From: Straminergon stramineum
Taxonomy: Eukaryota > Streptophyta > Bryopsida > Hypnales > Calliergonaceae
Assembly (NCBI GenBank): GCA_963920665.1
Contig: OY987270.1
Location: forward strand, 18,130,019 to 18,194,018
Direction of reading: 5' to 3'
DNA length: 64,000 bases
In this document: piece after piece, positions 24,380 through 35,649 of the stretch
Layout of the letters: the number at the start of each line of letters is the position of its first letter
How positions within the stretch are numbered: position 1 is the stretch's first letter
The notes under the pieces: model-generated
What the model was told of the DNA's origin: nothing
Seen by the model: only the letters and a program-made list of their open reading frames with translations
Database searches by the model: none
Program-made: the position numbers and the translations under genes

Positions 24380-25925
24380 GGGTGTAGCGGTACCTGTTCG
24401 ATGACGACGGGTTCCACAACCGATTAATTCCATACTAAGGCCTGATCGACATGTAAATGGCCCCGCAAGTATATCAAAATTAAAAATAAATAATAGAATG
24501 TTTAGATTTATATGTATCGATCCCAAAGCCACTTCTGAGAAAAATTTAGATTGCATCTAACTCGACCCTACTGGATACTCATGACGAGAGTCCACATATC
24601 GATCAATCATAGACAAAATCCCGGACAGAAGGGCAGAGAGCGAATTTGAATAAACCGCACACTCTAGCTACTCGATCTGCTTTCGTCAGCACAGAATCGT
24701 ACGTTTTGCGCGAAATTCAATTTCCCACCTGAGTCTAGATTCGTTCGATCGATCGCCGAGTAGTTCTTCGAAAAACGTGGATCGATCAGACACAGCGATG
24801 ATCACGCGTGTCGATCAAAAATCTTCGGGCATCAGAATCGAGCTATCTAGCTGGATGTATGCGTACTATATATCGAGAATGGACGGCAAGCAATCTCGAG
24901 ATTCAACTAGCTGTTTGTGTACGGCGAAGGAGTCAGCTATATACTTCAGTTGCGATGAAATTAATCCGTCGATATACAGTATTTATATCCTGCAGGAATA
25001 CTTTTGACGATGCAATCTCGAGCACACTGCTTTATTGGTAGTCGGCGTACGTCTTGGTCTGATCGCCTTCCATGCCACTTGATGTTTTTGAAGCTGTGAG
25101 TGCGGTAGTTGCACGTCGACCAAGTCCCCAATGCAATAGCTGGATCTCACAATGTAGTACCATTATTGTAAAGCTTATATCACCGAGACACCGACTACTT
25201 GGTCGCTGGAGTTCAAGTCTGTCCAGTTGCAACTTACTCTTGAAGTGAATAAATTAAGATCTGTACGTGTGTTTAAAAGTATAGTACTCTGCACTTGATT
25301 CCAGTGTCTTTGGATTCTTGCATCCGAACCAAGAAGTTGTCGACTTTAAGGTAACAACACCTATTGACAGAACTGTGAACCCTTTCAAAAACCGACCCCT
25401 ACAGATTCTTGTCTTCAAATGTACAACTTAACCTCTATTCAGTGAGAGCCTAGGGTTGCAATTAGGTACACCTATTGTTAGCACTTTGAAAATTCAAAGT
25501 TTATTCATCTAGTGTCCAAAAAATGCATTTTTAGAGAATCTAGAATCTCATATTGACTACCAACAAGGGTTCACAAAACCTTTTTCAATAAAGTAATGAA
25601 AACCATGTTGAACTGCTTATTCAGATGCATACAAGTGTAGCTATTTTATATGCTATGCATGTGTAGCTACCTACCATTGTTCATTTGGTTTGATGTTGCA
25701 ACAAAATTGTCAATTTTGTTAAATATATTTGGCACCAATTCCATAACCAAATTTTTTGACCCAAATCTAGTATGCAAAGTTCCAAATAATAAACAAAGAT
25801 TGGTATAGGATTCTGTTTCAAGCTAGCTGAGTGATGATGTTAAATAATCTTTGTTGAAATGGGGTATTTTTGAGCCTTAAAAAGGTACAATCATTAAGTG
25901 AAGATCTCAAGTTTAGATGTCTCTA
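24380..25925. other. unassigned, locally GC-richer DNA
   Basis: 24380-25250 is less AT-rich than its neighbours and rich in CGATC motifs (GATCGATCGCCGAG, GTGGATCGATCAGAC). The frames at 24777-25041 and 25032-25232 show no recognisable protein. It could be an old transposon or a non-coding transcript. Confidence 0.4.
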
Positions 25926-25929
25926 AAGC

Positions 25930-26091
25930 GTAAATTTTTCACATAGAAAACTCATATTGGATTCTTGGTGTTAAAATTTCCAGTGAATCTCACTTTTTCC
26001 GATGTTCTCAATTATACACTGGGAAAAGTAAGACCCACCAAGAATTTTAACACCAAGAACTCAATATGAGTTTCCTGTGTCGAAAGTTTGT
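25930..26091. repeat. fold-back hairpin, 70-bp arms, 20-base loop
   Basis: 25931-26000 and 26021-26090 are inverted copies; by eye 54 of 70 positions match without gaps and nearly all mismatches are transitions. Core pair: TTGGTGTTAAAATTT and AATTTTAACACCAA. It could be a MITE of the fold-back type or a precursor of small RNAs. Confidence 0.8.
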
Positions 26092-26101
26092 CATATTCAA
26101 T

Positions 26102-26514
26102 GATGTATGGTAGAACCAACCATTACCAAGGAGACCCTATGGGTAATCTATAGGTATTAGGAATTTCAATAGAGACTATGACTAATTAGTACTATTAACC
26201 ATCACTTCTTAATCTCCAACCATCTTCTAACCATCAATGTCATGACACATGTGCTTGATTTTGAGAACCCAAGTTTGTAGTCTTTAAATGAGCAATTATG
26301 GAAGACTCCATGTGTTGAGTATGAATCCTCATCAACTTTTGACTTCTAAAAATCACAATAATTTCAATTCAAGGCAGAAAATTACCAAAAAAATTGCAAT
26401 CCCCATAATTTCTATGTTCCTACATAATAGAAAATTCGCATTACTTTCACTGCTCCACATCATGCACAGAATGCTTAAGTGACTGGTTGGTAATGGGTGG
26501 TTCTACCATACGTC
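26102..26514. mobile_element. putative 413-bp TIR element
   Basis: The left end (26102-26132), containing GTATGGTAGAACC, and the right end (26484-26514), containing GGTTCTACCATAC, are inverted repeats with 27 of 31 positions matching by eye. No coding capacity is seen. It begins about 10 bp after the hairpin at 25930-26091. Confidence 0.6.
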
Positions 26515-27269
26515 GTGATCATATGCATTGTTTGTTTTAGGAGACAGCCACTGTAACTTTAAATTAATTTGTTCCCAATGACATGGAGTGGGTGACATTA
26601 TGCTATTGAATGCATCTACTTTAGAATCTTGTGTCAGTGCAAGATAAAGGGATTGAAGCACTGCTTGCTTGTACACGTTCTAACTTAAACTGTTGCAGCA
26701 GCTTTTCATGGTGCCCGCCCAGCCTGGGTGTCTGATTAGAAGAGAAGGGTATTTACGTACGAATTGATTAACTGGACAACTGAAGCCTGACTGTTCCTCC
26801 TGGCCTGGTCAAAAGAGAAATCATTAAGGTAGACAAGCCTATTAACTTACCACCCTGATTTGCAATCTGCTTATGTTGAGGCCAATTCCAATAAGGGCAA
26901 ATATTTTTCATAGGTGTGTGTTTGTTTCATGAGTAAAACCCAAGTGGAATTATAATTTTCTGATCAAAATTGTAATTTCTATGGATTTTTGAAGTGGTCT
27001 GCCTTGAAATGATAAAACCGCTTATAGATTGGAGTCATAAATGTCCTAGAAACAACCTAAAACTGCCATTTCATGTATCTATTAGGATTTGGAAAGTGAT
27101 CAATAAGGGAGTGACATGGTAACTTTAATAGCATTAACTCCTTGATTTTGTCAAAATGTGGAACAAATTTGACTAATTTTTGGACAGATTTAGATGCTTA
27201 AACAAATGGAATTGGGGTCAATTATAGGGGAATGGAATTAGTATGTAGACGGAATTGGGTTGGTCCACT
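26515..27269. other. intergenic, nothing recognised
   Basis: A small GC-richer patch at 26690-26820 matches nothing I know. The rest is AT-rich. Confidence 0.5.
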
Positions 27270-27273
27270 TTAA

Positions 27274-28018
27274 CCCCTAAAACCAGGAGGCATATTTCAG
27301 GCAGAAATTGTGAAAACTATCACTTTCTAGGGCAGTGAAAAAAAATGAAACAAAAAAGTTTTTCTTCAAATTCAACTATACAAATTTGTACTAGACTACT
27401 ATGAGAATATGTAAAACAAAATTCAGAAACTTTGACTACATAGATTGAAAGATTATAACATTTGAAATTTGAAGAATTTTCTTTTTCAACCTTATTCGAT
27501 AGGGCTAATAGCCTTTCATTCCTCCCAAAGTGAGATTTTTATAGTGTACATGGTTTGTTTTTTTAAATTTTCATCTTGTATCATGTACTTAACATATGTG
27601 CCAAATTTTAGAAGTAGAGGAGGTATTTTGCACATGCTACCCGAAAATTTCAGGGCAACAGAACTTTTGATTTAGGCACACAATCAGAAAAAAAAATTAT
27701 CGCTTAGGGAGTACATGTTTTCACCTTGTGTTAAAATTTGAAGAACATCCGACCAAAATTGACCTTATAGGAACCTACCCAGATTTTCAATTGTCCATTC
27801 CATCACAAAGTTTAGAACCAATGGTTTGTCAATAGTTATCATGTGCTTATTGTTGTTTCATGGGTTTGCATGTTAATATGCAAATTAATGCATCGTAACA
27901 ATGCACTAAATTGCATATTAATGTGCAAACCCATGAAACAAAGATAACCACATGATAACTATTGACAAAACATAGGTTCTAAACTTTGTGATGTCAACAA
28001 ACAATTGTCCTTTAGGAG
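27274..28018. mobile_element. candidate TTAA-flanked (piggyBac-like) element, 745 bp
   Basis: TTAA (27270-27273) is followed by CCCCTAAAACC; the far end is TTTAGGAG followed by TTAA (28019-28022). Only about 8-9 terminal bases match, so the boundary call is weaker than for the elements at 30510 and 52755. It contains the strong hairpin at 27801-27993. The frame at 27469-27675 inside it is unrecognised. Confidence 0.5.
27801..27993. repeat. near-perfect hairpin, 93-bp arms, 7-base loop
   Basis: 27801-27893 and 27901-27993 are inverted copies (CATCACAAAGTTTAGAACC against GGTTCTAAACTTTGTGATG), about 84 of 93 positions matching by eye, with CGTAACA between. A third, single-arm copy lies at 28128-28235 in direct orientation (CATCACAAAGTTGAAAACC). 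Confidence 0.9.
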
Positions 28019-28127
28019 TTAATCATCATTGGAAAACCTTGGGAAAAAATCACATCCAAGAAGAAATTATATCGATAGTAAGTTATGTGCACTTAATTAT
28101 AATCACCATTAATTACAATTGAGCGTC

Positions 28128-28235
28128 ATCACAAAGTTGAAAACCTACGGTTTGTCAACAATTATCATGTGGTTATCGTTGTTTCATGGGTGTGCATGTT
28201 AACATACAATTTATTGCATTATTATGATGCACATG
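28128..28235 (+). repeat. single-arm copy of the 27801 hairpin
   Basis: It shares TCATCACAAAGTT, GGTTTGTCAA, ATTATCATGTGGTTATC and GTTTCATGGGT with the left arm of the hairpin but has no inverted partner. It is a half element or a remnant. Confidence 0.75.
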
Positions 28236-28590
28236 ATTACTACAACAATTTGGCACTACTTTGTAATCGATATTAACTACATGGCTTCAATACGTTAATC
28301 AAATGAACGAAAAAGACATAAATTATACGTGTAAAATAATTATCATTGTATTTTATATGCATTTCAATACATGGAAAATCCATGACAATAATGTCATTGC
28401 TCATTGTATTGTAATACCTCTTATTTAATGGTGCAATCATTAAGATATAAACTGAAATTGATTTGTGTGTATTAATCAAGTGCTTGCATTTTGTAAATTA
28501 AAACATCCACTATTGTAGCTTCAAAACGAACTATAGAACCACGCCTGACCACAAAATCCATGATTATTATAGGCCACAGAACTCCACCTT

Positions 28591-28750
28591 GAATTGAATC
28601 CATCAGTAGGCCACCAAGAAACTTGATCGTGTTGTGAAGGAATCACTTCATTGGCACCAAAACATAGCTCGAATTGAATCTATCAGTTGGCCATCAAGAA
28701 ACTTGATGACGTAGTGAAAGAATCACTTCATTGGCTCTTGGTGGGAATGG
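28591..28750 (+). repeat. 80-bp tandem duplication
   Basis: GAATTGAATC at 28591 and 28671 begins two units sharing CAAGAAACTTGAT and GAATCACTTCATTGGC. Confidence 0.85.
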
Positions 28751-28850
28751 AGGGTGGAGAGGCCTGTTTTATACTAAAATGCATAGTCCATCACGAACAC
28801 TCAAAGGATATAGGATAACTTGAAGATGAGAGCTTGATTGCTCACTCATT

Positions 28851-29260
28851 GTCAATTGAAACATAGGAATTCAATTGTGTTGAAAGTTGAAATTTAGACT
28901 ACATTTAAGTATAGTAGAATATTTTCTTTCAAAACATTTTCAACAAAGAAAAGTTGGTAAATCAATCTAGCTTTCATTTCCAAAAATCCGTTTGAGATTT
29001 CAAGCCTCCAATCAAAAGTTATGGACAAAATTCAAAGAGAATGTTTGAAAATGTCCAAAAAAATGTATGTTCTAACTCGTCTCTAACTTTGTCCATAACT
29101 TTTGATTGGAGGTGGGAAATCTCAAATGGATTTTTGGAAATGAAAGTCAGATTGATTTACCAACTTTTCTTAGTTTAAAGTTTTTGAAAAAAATTATTCT
29201 ACTATGCCTAAATGAGGACTAAATTTCTACTTTCAATACAATTCCTGCTTCTCAATTGAC
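28851..29260. mobile_element. 410-bp fold-back element, arms about 175-180 bp
   Basis: The left arm (28851 to about 29030) and right arm (about 29088-29260) are inverted copies. Matching pieces: AAAAGTTGGTAAATCAATCT with its complement near 29145-29165, CTCCAATCAAAAGTTATGG near 29008 with its complement at about 29092, and GTATAGTAGAAT near 28910 with its complement near 29197. The loop of about 55 bp is unrelated. Confidence 0.85.
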
Positions 29261-29599
29261 CTCATACTAAAATTGTGAAAGATAAAAAAAATGCAATGTT
29301 AGTGCAATAACTATGCATTGACATGATGTTGTATGATTATTGCACGAGCTTGATATGTCTCAAATAAACACTAATGCTACACGTAATCAGTCACCCACCA
29401 CTAAACCACTAAAATCGTTCATTTTTAGTCATGCATAGTTATCGTGTAACTTTAACACTTCAAACTCAAATATGAATGACATGCCTTCACTACATTGTAA
29501 TCATGAATGTCAATGTCATGTTGTAACATTGTTTCCAAAATGAATGAATGTGACATGAAAACATTGCCTGATGATAATCGTATGATTATTCTTCACTAT

Positions 29600-30480
29600 T
29601 CATGACAGGGGAACTTTGTGATGGTGGTTCTTGTTTTACTAAATCACTATTGTGCACCACGCCATTGCCACAACCAAACCAAAATAAAAGTAAAGGTTAT
29701 TTTCTCATTTTTATTTATAAAAACTTCGAAATTCAATATTTTGTTGTTGTGAGTCGGAATGCCACAAAACAAAGTCCATGCACCCCTTTTCATTGAGGGC
29801 TTTCCAATAGTACCAAGAATGTGACTAGAAGATGCACAATCCAAAAGATACATAATTTCAAATTCATTAATAACTCAAAAATTCATAACTTTTACATTGT
29901 AGGTCCAAATGCCACAAAACAAAGCTTGTGCATTCCTCCTTGCTGAGGACTTTCCGATAGGCCTGTGAATGCAATTGGGAGATGTACAATCCATGAGATA
30001 TCAACATAACAAACAAACAAAACAAAATAAAAACAACCTCCTAACTTAAGGTATGGACTAGTGTGCCATGTGCCATTGCCAAAGTCAAATTAGAAGTAGA
30101 AGTAATTCTTTCATTTTTTTATTCAATAAAAATTACAAAAATCTATAACTTTCTCACTATAGGTCCCAATGCCACAAAACAAAGCCCGAGCACCCCTCTT
30201 CATCAAGGGCTTTCTAATAGTACCAAAAATTGGAATAGAAGATGCATGGTCCAAAAGATCCATGATTTAGGATAATTTCAAATCCAAAAATAACTCAAAA
30301 ACCCATAAATTTCACATTGTGGGTCCTAACGCCACAAAACAAAGTCCGTGCATCCCTCCTTGTTGAGGGCTTTCTGACGGTACTAATTAACAACGTGCCC
30401 AAGGGACACATGCTCTAGGAGATCCCACCATAACAAACAAAACAATACAAACAACCTAACTTAAAGGTATGGATATTAGC
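29600..30480 (+). repeat. higher-order tandem repeat (two units of about 410-420 bp)
   Basis: ATGCCACAAAACAAAG-type blocks start near 29759, 29909, 30169 and 30329 (the last reads ACGCCACAAAAC). The first and second pair with the third and fourth at about 410-420 bp. Each half ends with ATAACAAACAAAACAA and CTAACTTAA-GGTATGGA. Apparent frames here are not genes. Confidence 0.8.
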
Positions 30481-30509
30481 AATTGAAAGAAGATTCCAAT
30501 CCATTTTAA

Positions 30510-31138
30510 CCCCTAAATGCCCAAGGCCTATTTGGAGCTTCTTGAAATTTGCTCTAAATTGAACAAAAAGTCAACATTTTCATAAGTTGTACCAATTTCT
30601 TTTGAATTGTAACCATACAAATTCAAACTAGACATGTTAGAGATCACATTGGAAAAGAAAACATAAAAGTATCACTTACAAATTGAAGAATTATAATGTT
30701 TGATCATGAGGGTGTTAAAACTATAAAATTTTTTCACTTCTCTTTTTGCATGTCAACTCTAAAAAGTTGGTCACTAAAAAAATATTAGGTTATAGAACCT
30801 AGGATGCACAACCCCAATGAATTTATGGTTTTTCAAAATCTATTCTACAATTTTTTTCAATTAATTTCTTATGTGATTTTTCCTCTAAGATCTATTGTAT
30901 TTGAGGCTCATTTTTAAGAGCCCTCAACACTATTGGAAGATTGCACAAAATCATTGAACCAAAACTTGAATAGAAAATCATAATCCTTCATTTTTAAGAT
31001 TGGCTTTTTGATCCTAAAACTAAACTTCAAAAAGAATTCTCTAAAAATATAAACTACTACTAATAGCAATTTGATTGGGTTTTACTAAACTTCAAAGTTT
31101 TTGAAACACCAGAATCTTGTGCCTTGGGCATTTAGGGG
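30510..31138. mobile_element. TTAA-flanked piggyBac-like element, 629 bp
   Basis: TTAA (30506-30509) is followed by CCCCTAAATGCCCAAGGC, and the exact inverted copy GCCTTGGGCATTTAGGGG (31121-31138) is followed by TTAA (31139-31142). An 18-bp perfect inverted repeat starting CCC inside a TTAA duplication is the signature of the piggyBac superfamily. No transposase frame is present, so it is non-autonomous. Confidence 0.85.
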
Positions 31139-31322
31139 TTAATAAGCTTGCATTGTTTGGACACCAATACACCATATGAATAAGTTTTGAATTTTTAACC
31201 TTCAGTGAGAGAGACAAGGTGCCCTATGACCAAAGAAGTCACCAAAATACCTCAATTATTGAACCAATAGTTTGATGCATTCCTTGTTTCTACAATTAAT
31301 AGTGAAGTCATCTATTGGACCT

Positions 31323-31550
31323 TTAACCCCTAAATTAAAGACCATCTAGTTGTTTTTGCCCACATAGCACTTTCGACACACTAGTGTGAGTGGAGACTTG
31401 ACTTAGTTTGGGGCCCAAATTTTTCACAGTGTCTAGACGAGGAATATCTTCCATGTTCACTAAATTTTATTGCATTTGAATATACAAGTGAAAAAAATGG
31501 TGTAATATATTGTTTGTTTCTCAACCAAGGTAGCTTGAGTAGGGATATTT
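31323..31550 (+). mobile_element. left end of a TTAA/CCCC element, related to 54012-54235
   Basis: TTAACCCCTAAATTAAAG starts here. The following region (GACGAGGAATATCTTCC, TTCACTAAATTT) is related to 54115-54160 (GACGAAGAATATCTTTC, TGCACTAAATTT), which also follows a TTAACCCCTAG. No right end was found for either. Confidence 0.45.
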
Positions 31551-31641
31551 ACATTGTACTCCAAGTTTTCAAAAAGTGCTTGCGGATGGGAGGGTAGGTG
31601 AGAAGATCGGGTATCTCAATATGTAATGGGTGGGGCCAAAG

Positions 31642-31872
31642 TTAGATTTGGGCTAACATGCTACAATCAAAATAAATGCAATCATTGCTACATTTTGGGA
31701 ATGCAGTCAGAGAATTGGAACAATTGAAGCTAGATGATATGGACAATGTAACAACCTTCTCCAAATTCATATATAGAAGGTAGCTTTCTTGCCATTGTAT
31801 GAAATTCATGAGCCATAAAAGGGCAGAGCAAAGCAAGAATTTACGACACAAATATACATCTCTTGAGTGCAA
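31642..31872 (-). pseudogene. possible LRR (TNL-like) resistance-gene relic
   Basis: The minus-strand frame contains FIQWQESYLLYMNLEKVVTL followed by SSFNCSNSLTAFPK. This resembles the start of the LRR region of TIR-NBS-LRR proteins (LxWLxWxxxxLxxLPxxxxLxxLVxLDLS). A further LRR-like phrase, EIDVKECDNSSNLEKIGLQ, occurs on the same strand near 32500. The order is not collinear with a normal TNL and stops are frequent, so this is at best a scrambled relic. I am not sure of it. Confidence 0.25.
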
Positions 31873-31879
31873 GGCACCT

Positions 31880-34330
31880 TTTTTTATTAGATTAGTAGCT
31901 TACTGTAATGTTAATAGATCAAGGCCTGAATTTTCATTCTATTTATATTGCTTTCCAATTTTTTTTCAATTCTAAAAATTAGATCTATTCATCACTCATC
32001 ATTGACATGAAGAAGCACCATCTCCCGATAGAATTCAAGGTGACCATAAACATGGTATCAATAGCCATATCAAATATAAAACCAAAGTAATTGAAGTTAC
32101 AACCTTTGATTTACTAGTACACTAAAGCAAGATCTCTTCACAAATCTTTAACTACATGCATGATATTTTTCCAATTACAAGTACAAAAAAGCAACAAGTC
32201 TGAAATTCTAAAAAACAAAACACACTTTCAAAGCATAGACATAGATGGATCAAGTTTGCTCGAGGAATCTTCACATATAGATTGCAATTAGAGTGAGTTA
32301 GCTAATGATGTCCAAGAAAATAAGTTTGAGCAGTTTCCTTTAGCACTTAGTATTCAAAAGATCAATAGTGAGATACCATCGATACTTCCAATAGCTCTGG
32401 GAAGTGAGGCAACCATGGAGGGACAACTACTTTCAGTTCTTGATCTCTTGCAAAAAAAAGTTGCTACAAATACTCACAGAATTTGAAGGCCAATTTTCTC
32501 TAAGTTACTAGAGTTGTCACACTCTTTGACATCAATCTCCTACAATCTTTGCTAGTTTGAAAAGGGACACAAAGTAGCTATGGAATCCATAGGCATCCAA
32601 CTTCCAACATCATTTTTACAGACATGTAACTTATGCACTAGGGTGGCAAGAAATTTCATTGCTTTATTTAGGACAATATGAGGCCAAATCTACCTTCCAA
32701 ATCCAAACAAATAGGGACAAACAAACTACCAAGACTTCCATGCTTAGTCAAGGGAAAATGGATATGTAATCTATTCATATCTTGCATTGGCATCCTAGCT
32801 ACTTATATTGACTCCAAGCATTTCCAAAAAATAGGGATTGTGGTTTAAGAATGTATTGCTTATTTTTTGTGGTTGCCTAGTATAACTAGCCCTCTTGCAA
32901 GAATACCCAAATCAACGTGGATTTGTAATGCGCTCTAGAATCTACACATTGCAATAAAGAAAAAAAACTACATGCAATTTAGAGTAGTCCCAAAGTTGTA
33001 GCCCTAGCTCAAAACCACTAGATTGTAAAGCCACAGATCTTGGAGGTCTAGATCATAAAACTATAGATTGGAAACTTCCAAAATGTGGTGTCATTATCAA
33101 CATGAAGTCGCAAAATTGGCAAACCCTAAACTTGGAGATGATAGTGTTCAAGCTCTAGCCCCATTTATGATTCAACACTCCCACCATCACAACATCAAGG
33201 ATTCATTATATTTCCTAAAGACACTCGAAACTTTATCAATGTCATTGGAGAAATGCAAATAAATAATGCAGATGAAGACTTCCATGTCTCCTAAGAAAAT
33301 AAATCAATTGCCATGAATTCTTCTTTGACTCTGGTGAAGACAATTCTAATTACCCCATTCTCAGCCTCCACAATTTTTGTATATATATATATATACACAC
33401 ACTTCAATTTTTTACATACACTTGATCTTACTATATTGATACCTATAATTGTACGAGACTAATTGTTGACCAAGATGAAATGCAAGCTAGGCTGTGTGTT
33501 AGTTTTGGGCAAATGATTACATGAACACACAACCAAGTAACCTCCCAATCTTACACATGGCATCACATTGACAATTTGTAATGCAATAATTCCTAAGTAG
33601 TCCAACTTAGAGAATCATATACTTGTGCAAGACCTTAGCAAAGAGTGGAATTAATTTGACACTAGAATTATAATGTCACCATTAACAACTACTTATACTA
33701 ACATTCTTACTTAATCAATTTGGTACAATGATAGAGAACAATCAAATGAGGCAATTAGACGCACAAACAATACATACATGCAATTAGACCATTAGACTCT
33801 GATTGCACCACTTACCATCAACAACTTAGCACAACAATACATTCAATTAGTTCTAGTCCCAAATCAATTCGACTCTAGAAATATCAAGTATTGTGGTAAA
33901 GCATTCAATCCCCAATTACTTCACAACTTGGACAATTCAACCCAAACTACGATATTTGACATGTTCACTACAATTTATTCAATTAGACAATTACTCTTTA
34001 CAATAAATTATTCCCATAGTTTCATTTAATCTGTGGACAACTTAACAATTCAACATATAATTATCTAGAGTTGTATACTCAATGTACTTGGCAATTTGAT
34101 TCTATCATACAACATATTAAGTAAGATTTTGACAATTCATCTATTTAACTACATATTCAACACCTTTGGATTCCATCATTGAAAATACAAATACAAAATT
34201 ACAATGAATAGACAATAATTTTGCTTGAAAAAATAGACTTTCAAATAATTAATTTACCATAAGTATATTCAAATTCTATCAAATGAAAAGCAGACAGACT
34301 TTCTATAAACTAAAATTAACACTAGAAGAT
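31880..34330. other. AT-rich intergenic DNA
   Basis: No intact gene is seen. A (TA)n tract lies at 33374-33398. The frame at 33068-33262 is not recognised. The possible LRR-like phrase near 32500 is mentioned with the relic at 31642. Confidence 0.5.
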
Positions 34331-34345
34331 TGTTCATGATCTCAT

Positions 34346-34657
34346 CTACGAGTAAGGTATTTTTGTAGTGTCCCATTGATTGCATTTGAAACTAATCCCT
34401 ATGTCATTCACTAGCCAACGAACTTGCTCCAATTTGTCATAGCTTGGTACTTCTATTTCTCTCACATAAATGACTGGATTGGTGACAAGAAGACTTCTTC
34501 TGATTGCTTCGAACCTAGTACGAGTAAAAATTTGATAGATTTGAAGACAATGGAAGAAAAAACCTTTTTTGGCCCAATATATCTTCATGTTTGGTTGTCT
34601 CTTCAATCCAATAAACATGCACATCGCCATATATGCCTTGAATCTCACCATAGTCAA
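34346..34657 (-). pseudogene. piggyBac-family transposase fragment (PGBD/DDE_Tnp_1_7)
   Basis: The 103-residue minus-strand frame reads ...FKAYMAMCMFIGLKRQPNMK, then IYWAKKGFFFHCLQIYQIFT, RTRFEAIRRSLLVTNP and YDKLEQVRWLVNDIGISFK. This follows the N-terminal part of the piggyBac transposase domain (xxFxGLxIxMGLxxxPxxxxYW, then MSRxRFxxIxRxLHF, then DKLxKVRPLxDxxN). Upstream, in-frame stops interrupt related sequence (NELYLK then FDRIAFEGPQ). Downstream the catalytic aspartate blocks are absent. It is a 5' fragment of a dead autonomous element, and a plausible relative of the source of transposase for the TTAA elements in this window. Confidence 0.75.
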
Positions 34658-35149
34658 AAGTGATCATTGTGGTCCTTCAAATGCAATTCTATCAAATTAT
34701 TTCAAATATAATTCATTGATGATTTGTATTAGTGTACTCCTTCAAGCAAATTCTCAAGCAAATTCTATAGTCTAATTGTTGTGTGTAATTGTGTAAAAGA
34801 GTTCGTATCAAATCACCGAAGTAGTGGCTGAGTGGTTATTGTATTTGGTTTTAATTGCAATAACTACAATTATGGTTGTCAAATTGCATGTCAATTACTT
34901 GTTTATAGCCACTAGATGGAGTAGGAGCCATAGAGTGAGCTAGAAGAAATTTTCAATTTAAAGATGGAAGGCAATTCATTAGGAAGGTCAAATTGTCATA
35001 GTGAAGAAGAGAGTGTCTAGGAAGGACTATTGCTTGCAAGTTTGGAGAATTGTCTAGGAAGGATAGCAAACTTAACGTTGTAGAACTTGAATTGTATGAG
35101 TGAGAAATTTCCTTTCCAAATCAAATTGATTGAAGATGAGTCACTAGAA

Positions 35150-35645
35150 AAAATTTCAGCCCTCAAAGGGACTGCTTCCCTTTGAAAAGTTCCCCTCAAA
35201 GGAATGCACACACCCTTTGAGGAATAGTGGTCACTATTCATCATCAATGATGAATAGTGCCACAATAAAAAAATATTTTAAAAATATTTTAAAAATATTT
35301 TAAAAATATTAAATAATAAAAATAATAAAAATAATATTAAAAATAATAATAGCAATCTGACGTGGTCGCACTAATGCCACATCAGATCTCACAATTTTTT
35401 AATTTTTAATTTATTTTAAGATTAATGCATTAATTATTTTTTTCATATTTTTTTAATTCTTGAATTGAATTGTCCCGCGTGAATGAGGCTCTACAGTTGG
35501 CTTGTTGGGGAAAAAATAATTTAAAAAAAATAATTTGATTTTGGGTTTTTTTCGAATTTTTTTTTCCGGCCACTATTCCTTGCCATTCCTTGCTGTCCGG
35601 GACTCACAGCCCTTTAGAGGATTCATATTTTTTCTAATGTAATTT
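35150..35645. mobile_element. candidate structured non-coding element with palindromes
   Basis: It contains the perfect 13-bp-arm palindrome at 35232-35259 (CACTATTCATCAT / ATGATGAATAGTG), several CTCAAAGG / CCTTTGAGG inverted pairs, and an AT-only tract of TTTTAAAAATA units at 35271-35310. The ends (TAGAAAAAATTTCAGCCCTC at 35152 and GGATTCATATTTTTTCTAA near 35620) are weakly inverted. No target duplication could be defined. Confidence 0.4.
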
Positions 35646-35649
35646 CTAG

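Noticed and set aside
34815..34910. tRNA-like GTAGTGGCTGAGTGGTTA
   Set aside because: It looks like a D-arm, but no proper anticodon arm, T-arm or acceptor pairing follows.
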